NCBI GenBank assembly: GCA_903824675.1
Contig: CAIJXV010000013.1
Coordinates: 62,001 to 126,000 of the forward strand
Length of the DNA stretch: 64,000 nucleotides
Source of the DNA: an uncultured bacterium
GTDB taxonomy: Bacteria; Verrucomicrobiota; Kiritimatiellia; CAIKKV01; CAIJXV01
Reading direction: 5' to 3'
A program made the position numbers and the translations under genes. Position 1 is the first letter of the stretch, and the number at the start of each line of letters is the position of its first letter. This document shows positions 28,826 to 38,700 of the stretch, piece after piece. The notes beneath the pieces are model-generated. The model was given only the letters and a program-made list of their open reading frames with translations. It was not told the origin of the DNA and did not search any database.

Positions 28826-29325
28826 GCCCCAAATCAGGAGACATCCCGGTCACCCCGGCCATCCGGGTATTGCGGGAGAGCGGGGCCGCCTTCGAGTTGG
28901 CAACCTATACCTACCAGGAGCATGGCGGAACGGCAAATGCCGCCCGTCAATTAGGCGCCCCCGAGCATGCGGTGATCAAAACCCTCATCCTCGAAACCGA
29001 CGCCAAAACCCCATTGATTTGCCTGATGCATGGCGATTGTGAAATTTCGACCAAACAATTGGCGCGCGCCTTGGGAGTTAAACAGGTGACCCCCTGCTCT
29101 CCGGACACCGCCAGTCGACATACCGGATACCTGATCGGGGGGACCAGCCCGTTCGGCACCCGAAAAGCCTTGCCGGTGTATGTGGAAACCACGATCTTCG
29201 ATCTGCCGGAAATCTGGATTAATGCCGGCCGACGTGGACTACTGGCTCGACTGAATCCCGGCGTGCTCGACTCCCTGCTTAACCCGGGGAAAGTGACCGT
29301 GGCCCTGAGCCCGAATCAGACCTGA
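28822..29325 (+). CDS. ybaK: Cys-tRNA(Pro)/aminoacyl-tRNA deacylase, YbaK/EbsC family
   Basis: HAVIKTLILE, STKQLARALGVKQVTPCSPDTASRHTGYLIGGTSPFGTRKALPVYVE; ATGA overlap with the kinase. Confidence 0.9.
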   Translation: MSPKSGDIPVTPAIRVLRESGAAFELATYTYQEHGGTANAARQLGAPEHAVIKTLILETDAKTPLICLMHGDCEISTKQLARALGVKQVTPCSPDTASRHTGYLIGGTSPFGTRKALPVYVETTIFDLPEIWINAGRRGLLARLNPGVLDSLLNPGKVTVALSPNQT

Positions 29326-29458
29326 TTTAGATTGGCAAATCTGGTTGATTTTATGCCGCCAACCTTGGTATTTTATTCGGGCTCAAGTGGACTAGCGGCT
29401 TGGAATTGAGTTCCCAATCACGGTAACGCTCGAAAAACGCTTGGAAGCGGGGTGCGCA

Positions 29459-30328
29459 ATGGCAAAAATCACATCCAAGGCCAAATTAGCCCAGGAGATG
29501 GCCTCCACGACGGGGCTTCCCACTAAAAAAATCGTTGAGGTTTTGGATCTGCTGGCCGCCATCACTTACCGTGAAGCGGTCAACGAATTTGTGATCCCGG
29601 GCATCTGCAAAATCAAAGTGGTCCAGAAAAAAGCCGCCCGCCGGCGCAATCCTTTCACCGGAAAAACGCTCCTGATCGGCGAGCGGAAGGCGCTTAAAAT
29701 AACCCCTCTCAAGCGCGCCAAGGATCTGATTACTCCGAATACCGGACTCGTCATTCAAGTCCTGGATGATCTCCCGCCAACTGAACAAATAGCCCCCGTG
29801 AGCGACCTGCAAGCCCCGCCGCCTGCGCCGGTTTCGGCCCCACTGGACTCCCCGTCCGCCCCGGAGGCAACCCCGCCGTTCTCGCCGCCATCCCCCATGA
29901 TTGAAAGTGAAGAAGGCCAGATCGTCTTCCCCTGTTCCGCCTGTGGCAGCATTCTCGCCGCCCCTCCGAAGACGGCCGGGGAAAAGGCCGACTGTCCCTA
30001 TTGCGGGGCCCCCATCCAAGTGCCGGAGAAGCAAGCCGTTAAGGAGTCACCCTCCCCCAAAAACGGCCGGCCAGAGTCCCGAGCTACGGATTTTATTCTC
30101 TTTTCGTGCAAAGCCTGCCACCAGGAAATCGAGGCTCCCGCCGATATGCTGGGAATGGATGTCGAGTGCCCGGCCTGTGGAACCGGGCTGACGGTCCCCC
30201 TTCCCAATACCCTTCCGCCAACGGCGCTTCCCGCCGCCAAAACCAGTGCCTCCTCTCCGACCGATAGCCCTATGAAAGGCAATCGGTCTTCCATGACGAT
30301 TCGAATCGACTTGTCGGATCTTGAATAA
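29459..30328 (+). CDS. HU/IHF-like DNA-binding protein fused to two CxxC zinc-ribbon modules
   Basis: MAKITSKAKLAQEMASTTGLPTKKIVEVLDLL...KKAARRRNPFTGKTLLIGERKALKITPLKRAKDLI, then a P/A linker, FPCSACGSILAAPPKTAGEKADCPYCGAPIQVP and FSCKACHQEIEAPADMLGMDVECPACGTGLTVP. Confidence 0.88.
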   Translation: MAKITSKAKLAQEMASTTGLPTKKIVEVLDLLAAITYREAVNEFVIPGICKIKVVQKKAARRRNPFTGKTLLIGERKALKITPLKRAKDLITPNTGLVIQVLDDLPPTEQIAPVSDLQAPPPAPVSAPLDSPSAPEATPPFSPPSPMIESEEGQIVFPCSACGSILAAPPKTAGEKADCPYCGAPIQVPEKQAVKESPSPKNGRPESRATDFILFSCKACHQEIEAPADMLGMDVECPACGTGLTVPLPNTLPPTALPAAKTSASSPTDSPMKGNRSSMTIRIDLSDLE

Positions 30329-30368
30329 CCCTGCGAACTAACCCCCAGTTTCACGAGGGAGATGTTGT

Positions 30369-31349
30369 ATGGCCTTGAGAGACTTACTGAAAGCCATCGC
30401 GCAAAAACAGGCCGCCCGTCCCGAATCCCCGGCCGGAACCCAGCCGACCAACGGATCCGCTGCGGCTCCTCCCAGCGCTTCGGCGCCCCCGCCGGCGGCG
30501 GATCCCGCCGAGTCCATGGACGCTTCGTTGATGAATTTAACCGAACAATTTTCGGAAATTTCAAAGTTGCTGTCGGACCCGCCCCCCGCCGCCTCGTCGG
30601 CCCCAACCTCGTCCGCCGGAAGTCCCGCCAAGGGCAAAGATATTTCTCTTTATAAAAACCTCCTGTCCGGTCTGTATGACGGCGTCCTGATTTTCGACTT
30701 CAAGGGCTCGGTGATCGCCAGCAACAAACGGGCGGAAACATTTCTGGGTTATTCGGAACCCGAACTTTGGGGCATGCAATGCGAAAGCCTGATTACCGGG
30801 GTCAATGCCCGCATCCTCTACAAATTGAACACCAATGCCGAAGCCGGCCGGTTTACCGTCGTCACGGGAACCTGCAAGCGTAAGGATGGCACCACCTTCC
30901 CCGCAGAAATTGCCATCAGTAAGATTCATCTCTTGAATGAAGGGGATTTGATTTTTTCGATCCGCAACCTGGAACGGCGTGAAAAAGCACGGGAAAGCCG
31001 GGAATTCGGTGAAGATGCCGTGCGGCATAACGGATCGGGCATCGTGGTCTGCTCCACTGACGGGGCCATTGTGTTTGCCAATCCCGCCTTCTTGAAGCTC
31101 CTGAAAATGGAGGACGAGCAGGAGGTATTGCAACACATGATCGGCGATTTTTGCGACTCCCACGAACAAGTCAAAGCCATGATTCACGCCCCGTCCTCGC
31201 AAGGCACCTGGCTGGGCAATCTTCGGCTGGTCAGCCCCAAAGGCGTTCAATGCGACGTACTGGTGACCGCCGCCCTGAGCACCCTCCGTCGCAATTCGGC
31301 GGCGCACCTGGTTCTGAATATGACCCCCCTGCCCAAATCCATCACCTGA
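30369..31349 (+). CDS. Tandem PAS-domain protein without a recognisable output domain
   Basis: LYDGVLIFDFKGSVIASNKRAETFLGYSEPELWGM...KRKDGTTFPAEIAIS; second PAS NGSGIVVCSTDGAIVFANPAFLKLLKM. Confidence 0.8.
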   Translation: MALRDLLKAIAQKQAARPESPAGTQPTNGSAAAPPSASAPPPAADPAESMDASLMNLTEQFSEISKLLSDPPPAASSAPTSSAGSPAKGKDISLYKNLLSGLYDGVLIFDFKGSVIASNKRAETFLGYSEPELWGMQCESLITGVNARILYKLNTNAEAGRFTVVTGTCKRKDGTTFPAEIAISKIHLLNEGDLIFSIRNLERREKARESREFGEDAVRHNGSGIVVCSTDGAIVFANPAFLKLLKMEDEQEVLQHMIGDFCDSHEQVKAMIHAPSSQGTWLGNLRLVSPKGVQCDVLVTAALSTLRRNSAAHLVLNMTPLPKSIT

Positions 31350-31381
31350 GTGCCGGTTACCCACCGACAAGGAGTTGACCC

Positions 31382-32449
31382 GTGAAAAGCATGACCACGT
31401 GGGACCGATTCTCCCGTATGTTCAATCATCAAGAAGCGGATCGGATTCCCATCATCGACATCCCCTGGGCCGCCACCATCGAACGCTGGCATCGCGAAGG
31501 AATGCCGGTCAGCACCGATTATGTGGATTTCTTCAACTTGGATCACGTCATCCATTTCGGCGTCGATAATTCCCCCCGATTCGAGGTCAAAGTCCTTGAG
31601 GAAACCGACAAGCATGTCATCCACACCTCCGCCTGGGGCGCCACGCTCAAGAATTGGAAACATGCGGCCTCCACCCCCGAATTCCTCGATTTCATCATCA
31701 AAGATCCCGAGAGCTGGAAACACGCACGGGCGCGTATGTCTCCCTCCCCGGACCGGATCAACTGGAAAAACCTGGAGGACAACTTCGCCGACTGGCGAAA
31801 AAAGGGATACTGGATCGAAGCCGGACTCTGGTTCGGGTTCGATGTCTCCCACTCCTGGATGGTCGGTACAGAGCGCTTTTTGTTTGCCTTGGTCGAACAC
31901 CCCGAGTGGTGCACCGATATGTTCCATCATCAGCTCGAGGTTAATCTGGCACTTCTCGACCAAGTCTGGGACGCCGGGTACCATTTCGATAGCGTCCGCT
32001 GGCCGGACGACATGGGCTACAAGAATACCCAGTTCTTTTCCCTCGACCTGTACCGGGAACTCCTCAAGCCCTATCACAAACGCGCCATCGATTGGGCTCA
32101 TGCCAAAGGGATCAAGGCCCATCTCCACTCCTGCGGCGACATCAATCCACTCATTCCCGACCTGATCGAGATCGGACTCGACGCCCTTAACCCCTTGGAA
32201 GTCAAAGCGGGGATGGATCCCCTCGTTCTGAAAAAGAAATATGGGCGCCAACTGGTCCTGCATGGAGGGATCAATGCGGTCCTTTGGGATCATCCGGATC
32301 AAATCCGCGTGGAGATGCAGAAAGTGATTCCCACCCTCAAGGAAAACGGCGGGTATATTTTCTCCTCCGACCACTCGGTGCCATCCAGTGTCAGCCTGGC
32401 CGATTTCAAGCAAATCGTCGAATGGGCCCGTCAACTCGGTACGTATTAA
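31382..32449 (+). CDS. Uroporphyrinogen decarboxylase (UroD)-like protein
   Basis: WDRFSRMFNHQEADRIPIIDIPW; DDMGYKNTQFFSLDLYRELLKPYHKRAIDWAHAKGIKAHLHSCGDINPLIPDLIEIGLDALNPLE; GTG start or ATG at 31391. Confidence 0.88.
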   Translation: MKSMTTWDRFSRMFNHQEADRIPIIDIPWAATIERWHREGMPVSTDYVDFFNLDHVIHFGVDNSPRFEVKVLEETDKHVIHTSAWGATLKNWKHAASTPEFLDFIIKDPESWKHARARMSPSPDRINWKNLEDNFADWRKKGYWIEAGLWFGFDVSHSWMVGTERFLFALVEHPEWCTDMFHHQLEVNLALLDQVWDAGYHFDSVRWPDDMGYKNTQFFSLDLYRELLKPYHKRAIDWAHAKGIKAHLHSCGDINPLIPDLIEIGLDALNPLEVKAGMDPLVLKKKYGRQLVLHGGINAVLWDHPDQIRVEMQKVIPTLKENGGYIFSSDHSVPSSVSLADFKQIVEWARQLGTY

Positions 32450-32474
32450 AAATCGCCGGGGCGAGCCCGGACCA

Positions 32475-33209
32475 TCAAGCCCCATAGGGAGCAACGGATC
32501 CCCCGTTCTCCGGCGGCACACGCCGGCGATTGAGAAGCTCGCGACAAAACTTCCACCGGGGAATGAATCGATCCATCAGCGCATGAAACCGAACATTGTG
32601 GCCCCGTTCCAAAAGATGGGCCATTTCGTGCACGACCACATATTCGAGACACTCCGGCGGTTTTTTAGCCAGGTCACTGTTCAGCCGGATAATTTTTAAC
32701 AGGGGCCGACAGGTTCCCCATCGCGTCTTCATCCGCTGCACAAAAAAACGCGACACGGTCACTCCCATCAACGGTTCCCATTTGGCCACCAAGGGAGGGA
32801 CGGCCGCCGTGATCTGTTCCCGATACCAGCCGTCCAGGACGGCCTGCTTCCGGGCCGGACTTGACCCGGGCCGAATCTGTAAGAACAGCTGGCCTTGTTC
32901 CCACCAGACGACCGGTGCAGCCGCTCGCTCCACCACTTTCAACAGACAACGCTGTCCCCAGACATCGAGGTTGTCGCGATCCTGATCGTCGAGTCGCCCT
33001 TCCCAATCCTGTTCGCCGATTTTATTGCGCGTTTTTTGGATCCAGTCCAACCGGGAGACCAAAAACAGCCGGATTTCGCCCAAGCTCATCCACCGGGGCG
33101 CCGAAAGGCGCACTCGCCCCAGAGGCGGGTACACGCGCAAATGAACATTCTTAATGGCCTTCCGGACCACCTCAACCGTGATATCACCCAGCTCAATCGT
33201 GTCAGCCAT
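32475..33209 (-). CDS. YgjP/DUF45-type metallopeptidase-like protein
   Basis: RFFVQRMKTRWGTCRPLLKIIRLNSDLAKKPPECLEYVVVHEMAHLLERGHNVRFHALM (HExxH...H). Confidence 0.88.
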   Translation of the reverse strand: MADTIELGDITVEVVRKAIKNVHLRVYPPLGRVRLSAPRWMSLGEIRLFLVSRLDWIQKTRNKIGEQDWEGRLDDQDRDNLDVWGQRCLLKVVERAAAPVVWWEQGQLFLQIRPGSSPARKQAVLDGWYREQITAAVPPLVAKWEPLMGVTVSRFFVQRMKTRWGTCRPLLKIIRLNSDLAKKPPECLEYVVVHEMAHLLERGHNVRFHALMDRFIPRWKFCRELLNRRRVPPENGGSVAPYGA

Positions 33210-33313
33210 CCCATATTCCTTCGACTGCTTGATCCCCAATATGCCAGGTCAAAGGTGATTGCGCGCGGGCACTCGCGCGGGGGGGGCGGGGAATTCTCTT
33301 GGCTCCGCAGATT

Positions 33314-35617
33314 TCAGAGCGCGGAACTCTCCCCGCGAAACAGCTGACGGTAGCTCTCGTAAAAGGGTCCGGGCGGCATTCTCTCCAGGATCCATCGGCG
33401 CATCGCACTCTTCTCCTCGGGCGAGGGCCGGCGGAGTGCGGCGGCGATGATGTGTTTCGCGAACACGGGTATCGGGTTCGAAGCCGCCTGGGGTACGGCG
33501 TGGAAGGCTCCGGGCGGCAGGACTTCCGTGAAGATGCCAAGATCGAAAGCCACCACCGGCACGCCGAAGAATGCCGCCTCCACCGCTCCGAGGGCAAAGC
33601 CCTCGTTCGGCGAGCAGTTGATGAAAAGATCAGCCTGCCGATAGAGGGGTGCCACCTGATCCTGCCGTTCACAGACGAACACCAGGGAGCGGCCCGCCCT
33701 CGCGTTGATGTCTGCGGCGCGCGCCCGGAGTGCCGTCCCTTCGATCCCTTCGCCGGCCATGACGAAACGCAGGTGCCGGAGGCCGAGATCGGAAACCATG
33801 TAGAGGGCGATGTCCATGAATAAATGCGGGCGTTTGTCGGGAGAGTAACGTCCAACGAAGACGACGTTGCAGCAGTCCGGTGAATCACGCCGCAGGCACT
33901 CAAGCTCCCGGGCGCACCGCTCCTCGGCCACCAGGCGATCATAGTCGATCGTGTTTCGAACCAGCATCACCTTGGGGTCGTCGCCTCGCGTCTCCCGACA
34001 GTGCCTGAGCACCCAGTCGGAACAGCACACCACGCGATCGAGGTATTGCATGAACAGGTCCACCGAGGAGAGGAAGTCGAAATTCGAGTCCCACCCATGC
34101 AGCGAGGTGGACATGGCCAGATCCGGAAATTCCGTCTTGAGGTCGTGGAGAATCTGGAAGGCGAAGGTGGAGTTTATGCACAGCGCGTTTCGTACGGCGT
34201 GCTTGCGAACCAGGTGACGCACGAAGTCCAGCTTCTGCTCGCGCGTCTCGAACAGGTTGGGCAGGTGGTAGACGGTTGCCGTCCTGGCGAAAGCACTGTG
34301 CCAGCAATTCCGGTCGGGAGACGTGGTAACGATCACGAAGTCGAACTCGTCGGCGAGATGGCGGAGGATGTTCAGCATGAGGGTTTCCACGCCGCCCAGG
34401 GGAAGATTCGACAGGAAGATCAGGACGGTCGACCGCTTGCCCGGCGCGGGGAGCGGTATCGAGGCCAGGAGTTCACCCGGGTCGTTGCCCGGCGCAGTCC
34501 CGGGTGCGGGCGGAAAGAAGGAGGCGAAGCGGATATGCTCGGGGATGAGGCGGCGTCCAGCCACGGCGTTGATCGACCGCCGCAGGGCGGAGGGCACCAT
34601 CAGCAGAAAACACCGGCCAGGAGAGCGGCGCCAGGGCTCCGCGTCCACCAGTTCGGCCGCGTGAAACTTGGCAATCACACCTCGGAGCGGCCACGGCCAC
34701 CGGTTCACCCACGGCGGAATGGCCGGCTTGCCGTTGGCGATGGCCGCCATCCGCGCGGGACTCCATCGCCACGCCAGCCGGCGGTAGGCCGCCGACTGGA
34801 AGAGGTCCCGGTGGCGCCTGCGCAAACTCGCCACATTGTTCGGCACGTTGTCTTGAGCGGCCTTCAGTCGAAGGTTCTGCGACTGGCGACAGAGGAAGAG
34901 CGGTTCCGGCAGGCAATAACCCATGAAGCCGCGCTTACCCATGCGAAGCCAGAAATCCCAGTCCTTGCTCTCGCCGCCAGCGAGCGACTCGTCGTAGCCG
35001 CCAACCTCAACGAAGTGCTCACTGCGGATGAGAGCGCAGTAGGGTAGTGAATCAGCCGAGAGCAGGGAGAAGAAGTTGAACGGGTTCAGGGTCGGCTGAA
35101 ACTCTGAATCCCCATCGAGATCCTGGAGGTAGGGATAGACCCATGAAACCTGCGGCTTTTGCCACAACAAGAGCATCGCCTTCTCGATAAATGTGGGGTC
35201 AAGCCGGTCGTCTGCATCCAGGAAGCACAGAAACTGCCCGGTCGCCTCTCTCACGCCCCAATTGCGGGCCAGGGCTCTGCCGGAATTGCGGGGTGTTTTC
35301 AGCCGCTTGACCTCCGGGAACTCCTGTGCAAGACGGTCGAGGCAGGCCATGGAATCCGGGTCCGTGGAGCCGTCGTCAACGACCAGAATCTCCGTTTCGG
35401 GCCAAGTCTGCCGGCGCGCACTCTCCACCGCTTCGCGCAGGTCAAAGCCGTGGTTGAAGTGCGGGATGATGAGCGAAACCCTCGGCAGCGCATTCGCGCC
35501 ACGCGCGTCTAGCGACGGATCGTCTTTCGGGCGGGTCGGTGGGCAAGTACCCTGTTCACGGATGACCCCGGAAGCCGTTAATAGGGATGAGGATGTTTGT
35601 AACATGGGGGTGTCCAT
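33314..35617 (-). CDS. Two-domain glycosyltransferase (N-terminal GT2, C-terminal GT4-like)
   Basis: SLIIPHFNHGFDLREAVESARRQTWPETEILVVDDGSTD...FLDADDRLDP (GT2); VFVGRYSPDKRPHLFMDIALYM...NEGFALGAVEAAFFGVPVVAF (GT4). Confidence 0.9.
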   Translation of the reverse strand: MDTPMLQTSSSLLTASGVIREQGTCPPTRPKDDPSLDARGANALPRVSLIIPHFNHGFDLREAVESARRQTWPETEILVVDDGSTDPDSMACLDRLAQEFPEVKRLKTPRNSGRALARNWGVREATGQFLCFLDADDRLDPTFIEKAMLLLWQKPQVSWVYPYLQDLDGDSEFQPTLNPFNFFSLLSADSLPYCALIRSEHFVEVGGYDESLAGGESKDWDFWLRMGKRGFMGYCLPEPLFLCRQSQNLRLKAAQDNVPNNVASLRRRHRDLFQSAAYRRLAWRWSPARMAAIANGKPAIPPWVNRWPWPLRGVIAKFHAAELVDAEPWRRSPGRCFLLMVPSALRRSINAVAGRRLIPEHIRFASFFPPAPGTAPGNDPGELLASIPLPAPGKRSTVLIFLSNLPLGGVETLMLNILRHLADEFDFVIVTTSPDRNCWHSAFARTATVYHLPNLFETREQKLDFVRHLVRKHAVRNALCINSTFAFQILHDLKTEFPDLAMSTSLHGWDSNFDFLSSVDLFMQYLDRVVCCSDWVLRHCRETRGDDPKVMLVRNTIDYDRLVAEERCARELECLRRDSPDCCNVVFVGRYSPDKRPHLFMDIALYMVSDLGLRHLRFVMAGEGIEGTALRARAADINARAGRSLVFVCERQDQVAPLYRQADLFINCSPNEGFALGAVEAAFFGVPVVAFDLGIFTEVLPPGAFHAVPQAASNPIPVFAKHIIAAALRRPSPEEKSAMRRWILERMPPGPFYESYRQLFRGESSAL

Positions 35618-35744
35618 CGCCGGGGTAATCTAGCACAGGCCATCCAGGTTCGCCATTGAAAACCAACCGTATCCAGGGCAAGCAATTTAGGCTCAACTGA
35701 CGGCGCAGGATATGTGCACCCCGCCCCCCTCCCGCCCCCTGGCC

Positions 35745-38700
35745 TCAGGGCTGAACGACGATGCGGTAGAACATGGAACGGTTCGTGGGGGCTTCGAAGC
35801 TCAGGGTGGTCTCTGTCGCGGAGCCGGGGATGTTGCCCCGGACCAAATTCGTGATGCCGTTCTGCGGCTGACTGGCCGACAGGATCTTGTAGTTGGCGTT
35901 ATCCAGACTTTCCCAACTCAATTCCACGGAGCCGCCCAGGTGGCGCAACTTCGTCAGACGAGGTAAAACGCCCACGCCCCGGATGGCGAACTCGAAAGGA
36001 TCGCGCTCCGGGTCATCGCAGCGAATTCGCACCGTCGCCTGACGAACACCGACCTGCGATGGCGCGAAGACGATGCGGAAACCCGTCTGCCCGCCAGCGC
36101 TCATCGAGGGGGCCAGTCCGGTCAGGTCCGCCGTGAAATCAGCGGCTTGGGGACCGCTGATCACCACCGCAGGGGTGCCGGTGAGGCTGAGCAGATCCTC
36201 GCCGGGATTAAGGATATCGAACGTACGCTCCTGACTGTGCAGCTCGGCAGTCTTTAATCCGAAGTCGGTGCCGTTGGTGTAGGACGGGGTAACAGAGCCA
36301 TCCGGCACGTCATATCCCAGTCCTTCCACCTGCATGAACGGCCCGATGGCCGTTCCGGAAATGGCGAAGGTAAAGGGATTGCGGTCGGACTGGTTGTTGG
36401 GGATGACCACCTGCGCCTGACGCAGGCCGCGTCCCCGGGGATGGAACGTCACCGTGAACGGGGTCGAGCCACCGCGAAGGGCGACCGTGGCGGTGGGTTG
36501 CTGGGTCACCGTGAAGTCGCCGGCATGGATACCGGTGATCTGGACGCGCGAGCTATTGGTGAGTTGCAGGTCCTTGTAGCCGTCGTTGCGGATCGTATAG
36601 GTCCGCGTCGAGCTGCCCCGCGTCGAGGTGTCGTTGAAACGGGTGTGGTTCCCCAGGGCAGGTGAGGCAGATTCGTTCGGAATCGAAGACCCGTTCCCAA
36701 GGACGATCAGGTCGGGCACAGCCCGCGCCGCGAGGACCCACCAGTTCCCGGAGACGCGGGTCTCCTGCAGGACGGCGATGGCATAGCGCCCCGCGACGGG
36801 CGCGGTGAACGCCACGCTCTCCCTCGCCCCCACCCCTTGCGCATGGGCGACCCAGTCATAATCGCTGCGGCTGCCCCAGCGCCGATCGGGACGTAGCACC
36901 AGCACCGTCATGTCTCCCGTCTCTCCGCCAATGGCGGGATCGGCCGCGACGTAGTACTCCTCGCCAGCGGTCAGTTCCACGTCAAAAAGTTCCAGCGTAT
37001 CGTTCGCTTCCTGGCTGAAAGACACGGCGCTGCCCAACGTGAGGTTCTGGGCGGAGGCCCGGTACTCCGCGGTATAGTTGCTGGTGGTACCGCCCGTGAC
37101 GCGGGCGTAATGATCTGTCGCGCCGCCGGTCGTAGCCGCCACCAAAATGGCCTCGGCGACGTATCCCGCGACGGTGGAAGTGACGCAGGCCGAGGAAAAA
37201 TCGGCCACGGCGGTACCGACCACGGTCCGGTTCTGCGGGCTGGCTTTGACGCCGAGCCCGACCCATCCCGTGGGCGTGGTCCGGAAGGCGAGATCCTCCG
37301 GTGCGTTTGTAAAGGCCATCGGCGTATCGTCCACCAGCCGGTGGAATCCGCGTCCCTGGATGGTAAACGTGAAGGGGTTGGCCCCGGGGTCATTGTTGGT
37401 GATGACCACGGTCGCCGTGCTCAGGCCGCAGTGGCTCGGGGTGAAGGCGATACCCATCAGCTTGGATCCGTCAGGAGTGATCGTGGTGGCCGGCTGCGGG
37501 GAGATGGAGAACTCGGCGGCAAGCGGTCCGGTAATTTTCACCGGCGGAGTGTTGCTGAGCCGCAGGTCACTGACGCCGGGGTTCTGGATCTGGAACTGGC
37601 GCGCGGGTTCGGGGACACCGACGTCACCGGTGCCCAGGTCGGTGTAATCAGTGGCGGCGGGGGTGATGTCGCCATTGGTGACGGCGACATTGTTCCCCAA
37701 CACGCGCATCTTGGGCCCGGTGAGCAGGCCCAGCCCGTAATCGCACTCCCGGCGGCTGGTGTTCACGACGAGGATAGCATGCCATCCACTGAACGTCGGG
37801 GTGAAGTGCTGGTGGGTCAGGCTGTTGGTGCCATTGGCCATCGCAGAAGAGACCTGGTCCCCCGGCACAGCCGTCCCGTTTACCGGGTCGAAGATGTAAT
37901 AGGTGAGCGTAACGTTGGTCTGGGCGCGTGACAGCACGAAGTCGTAGAGTTGCAGAGCATTCAGGTTGGCTTCGAACAGGTCGATGGTCTCGTTGGTACC
38001 CAGGTGCAACTGTTCGAGGAACGCCCCGTCCTGAAGTTCCGGAATGATCCATTCACTTTCGACAAGACAATTTCCGGCGCCGCCGCCGTAAATCTGGGCG
38101 TAGCGCGCGCCCGAGACCGACTGGAGGTGCCCGTTCAGCAGAACATAGTCGACGTTGGTGCCCGCCTCCTGCGACATTCCGATCAGGGGATTGAAGCCGG
38201 TGTTCGTAGCCACGTTGAGGTTGAAGTTTATTGAACGGGGAGTCACGGCGATGACCGACCAACCACTGGTCAGCGACTGGAAATAGAACCCGTTGGTCGC
38301 CGGCGAGGGAGCGAAGGAGACGGGCACGTCATTGGTCAGCGTCTGCAATCCGAACCCCCTCACCTGAAAGGTGTAGGGATCCCGGTCCGGGTCTCCGGAG
38401 GGAATGCCCGCCGTCGCCGTCCGCCAGCCGCCGGCGGTGGGGCGGAAGCGCACGGTGAAGTTGGTGGAGCTGTTGGTCGGGACTGTCGCGGAAGGCGACG
38501 CGGTCAAGGCGAAGTCGGCGGCGGCCGGCCCGGAGAAGACGACCCGCGGGGTGCCGGTGAGGGCCAGGTCGAACGTACCGCTGTTGGTGATGGTGAAGAT
38601 GTGCGAGTGGTTGCTCCCGCAGATGTAGCCGCCGAAGTCGGTGTCGTCATCGGTCGACGGATCCTGTGATCCCGTCGGGATCCACTGCCCCTTGCCGGTC

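Noticed and set aside
34001-35047. 348-aa plus-strand ORF
   Set aside because: Antisense to the GT2-GT4 gene.
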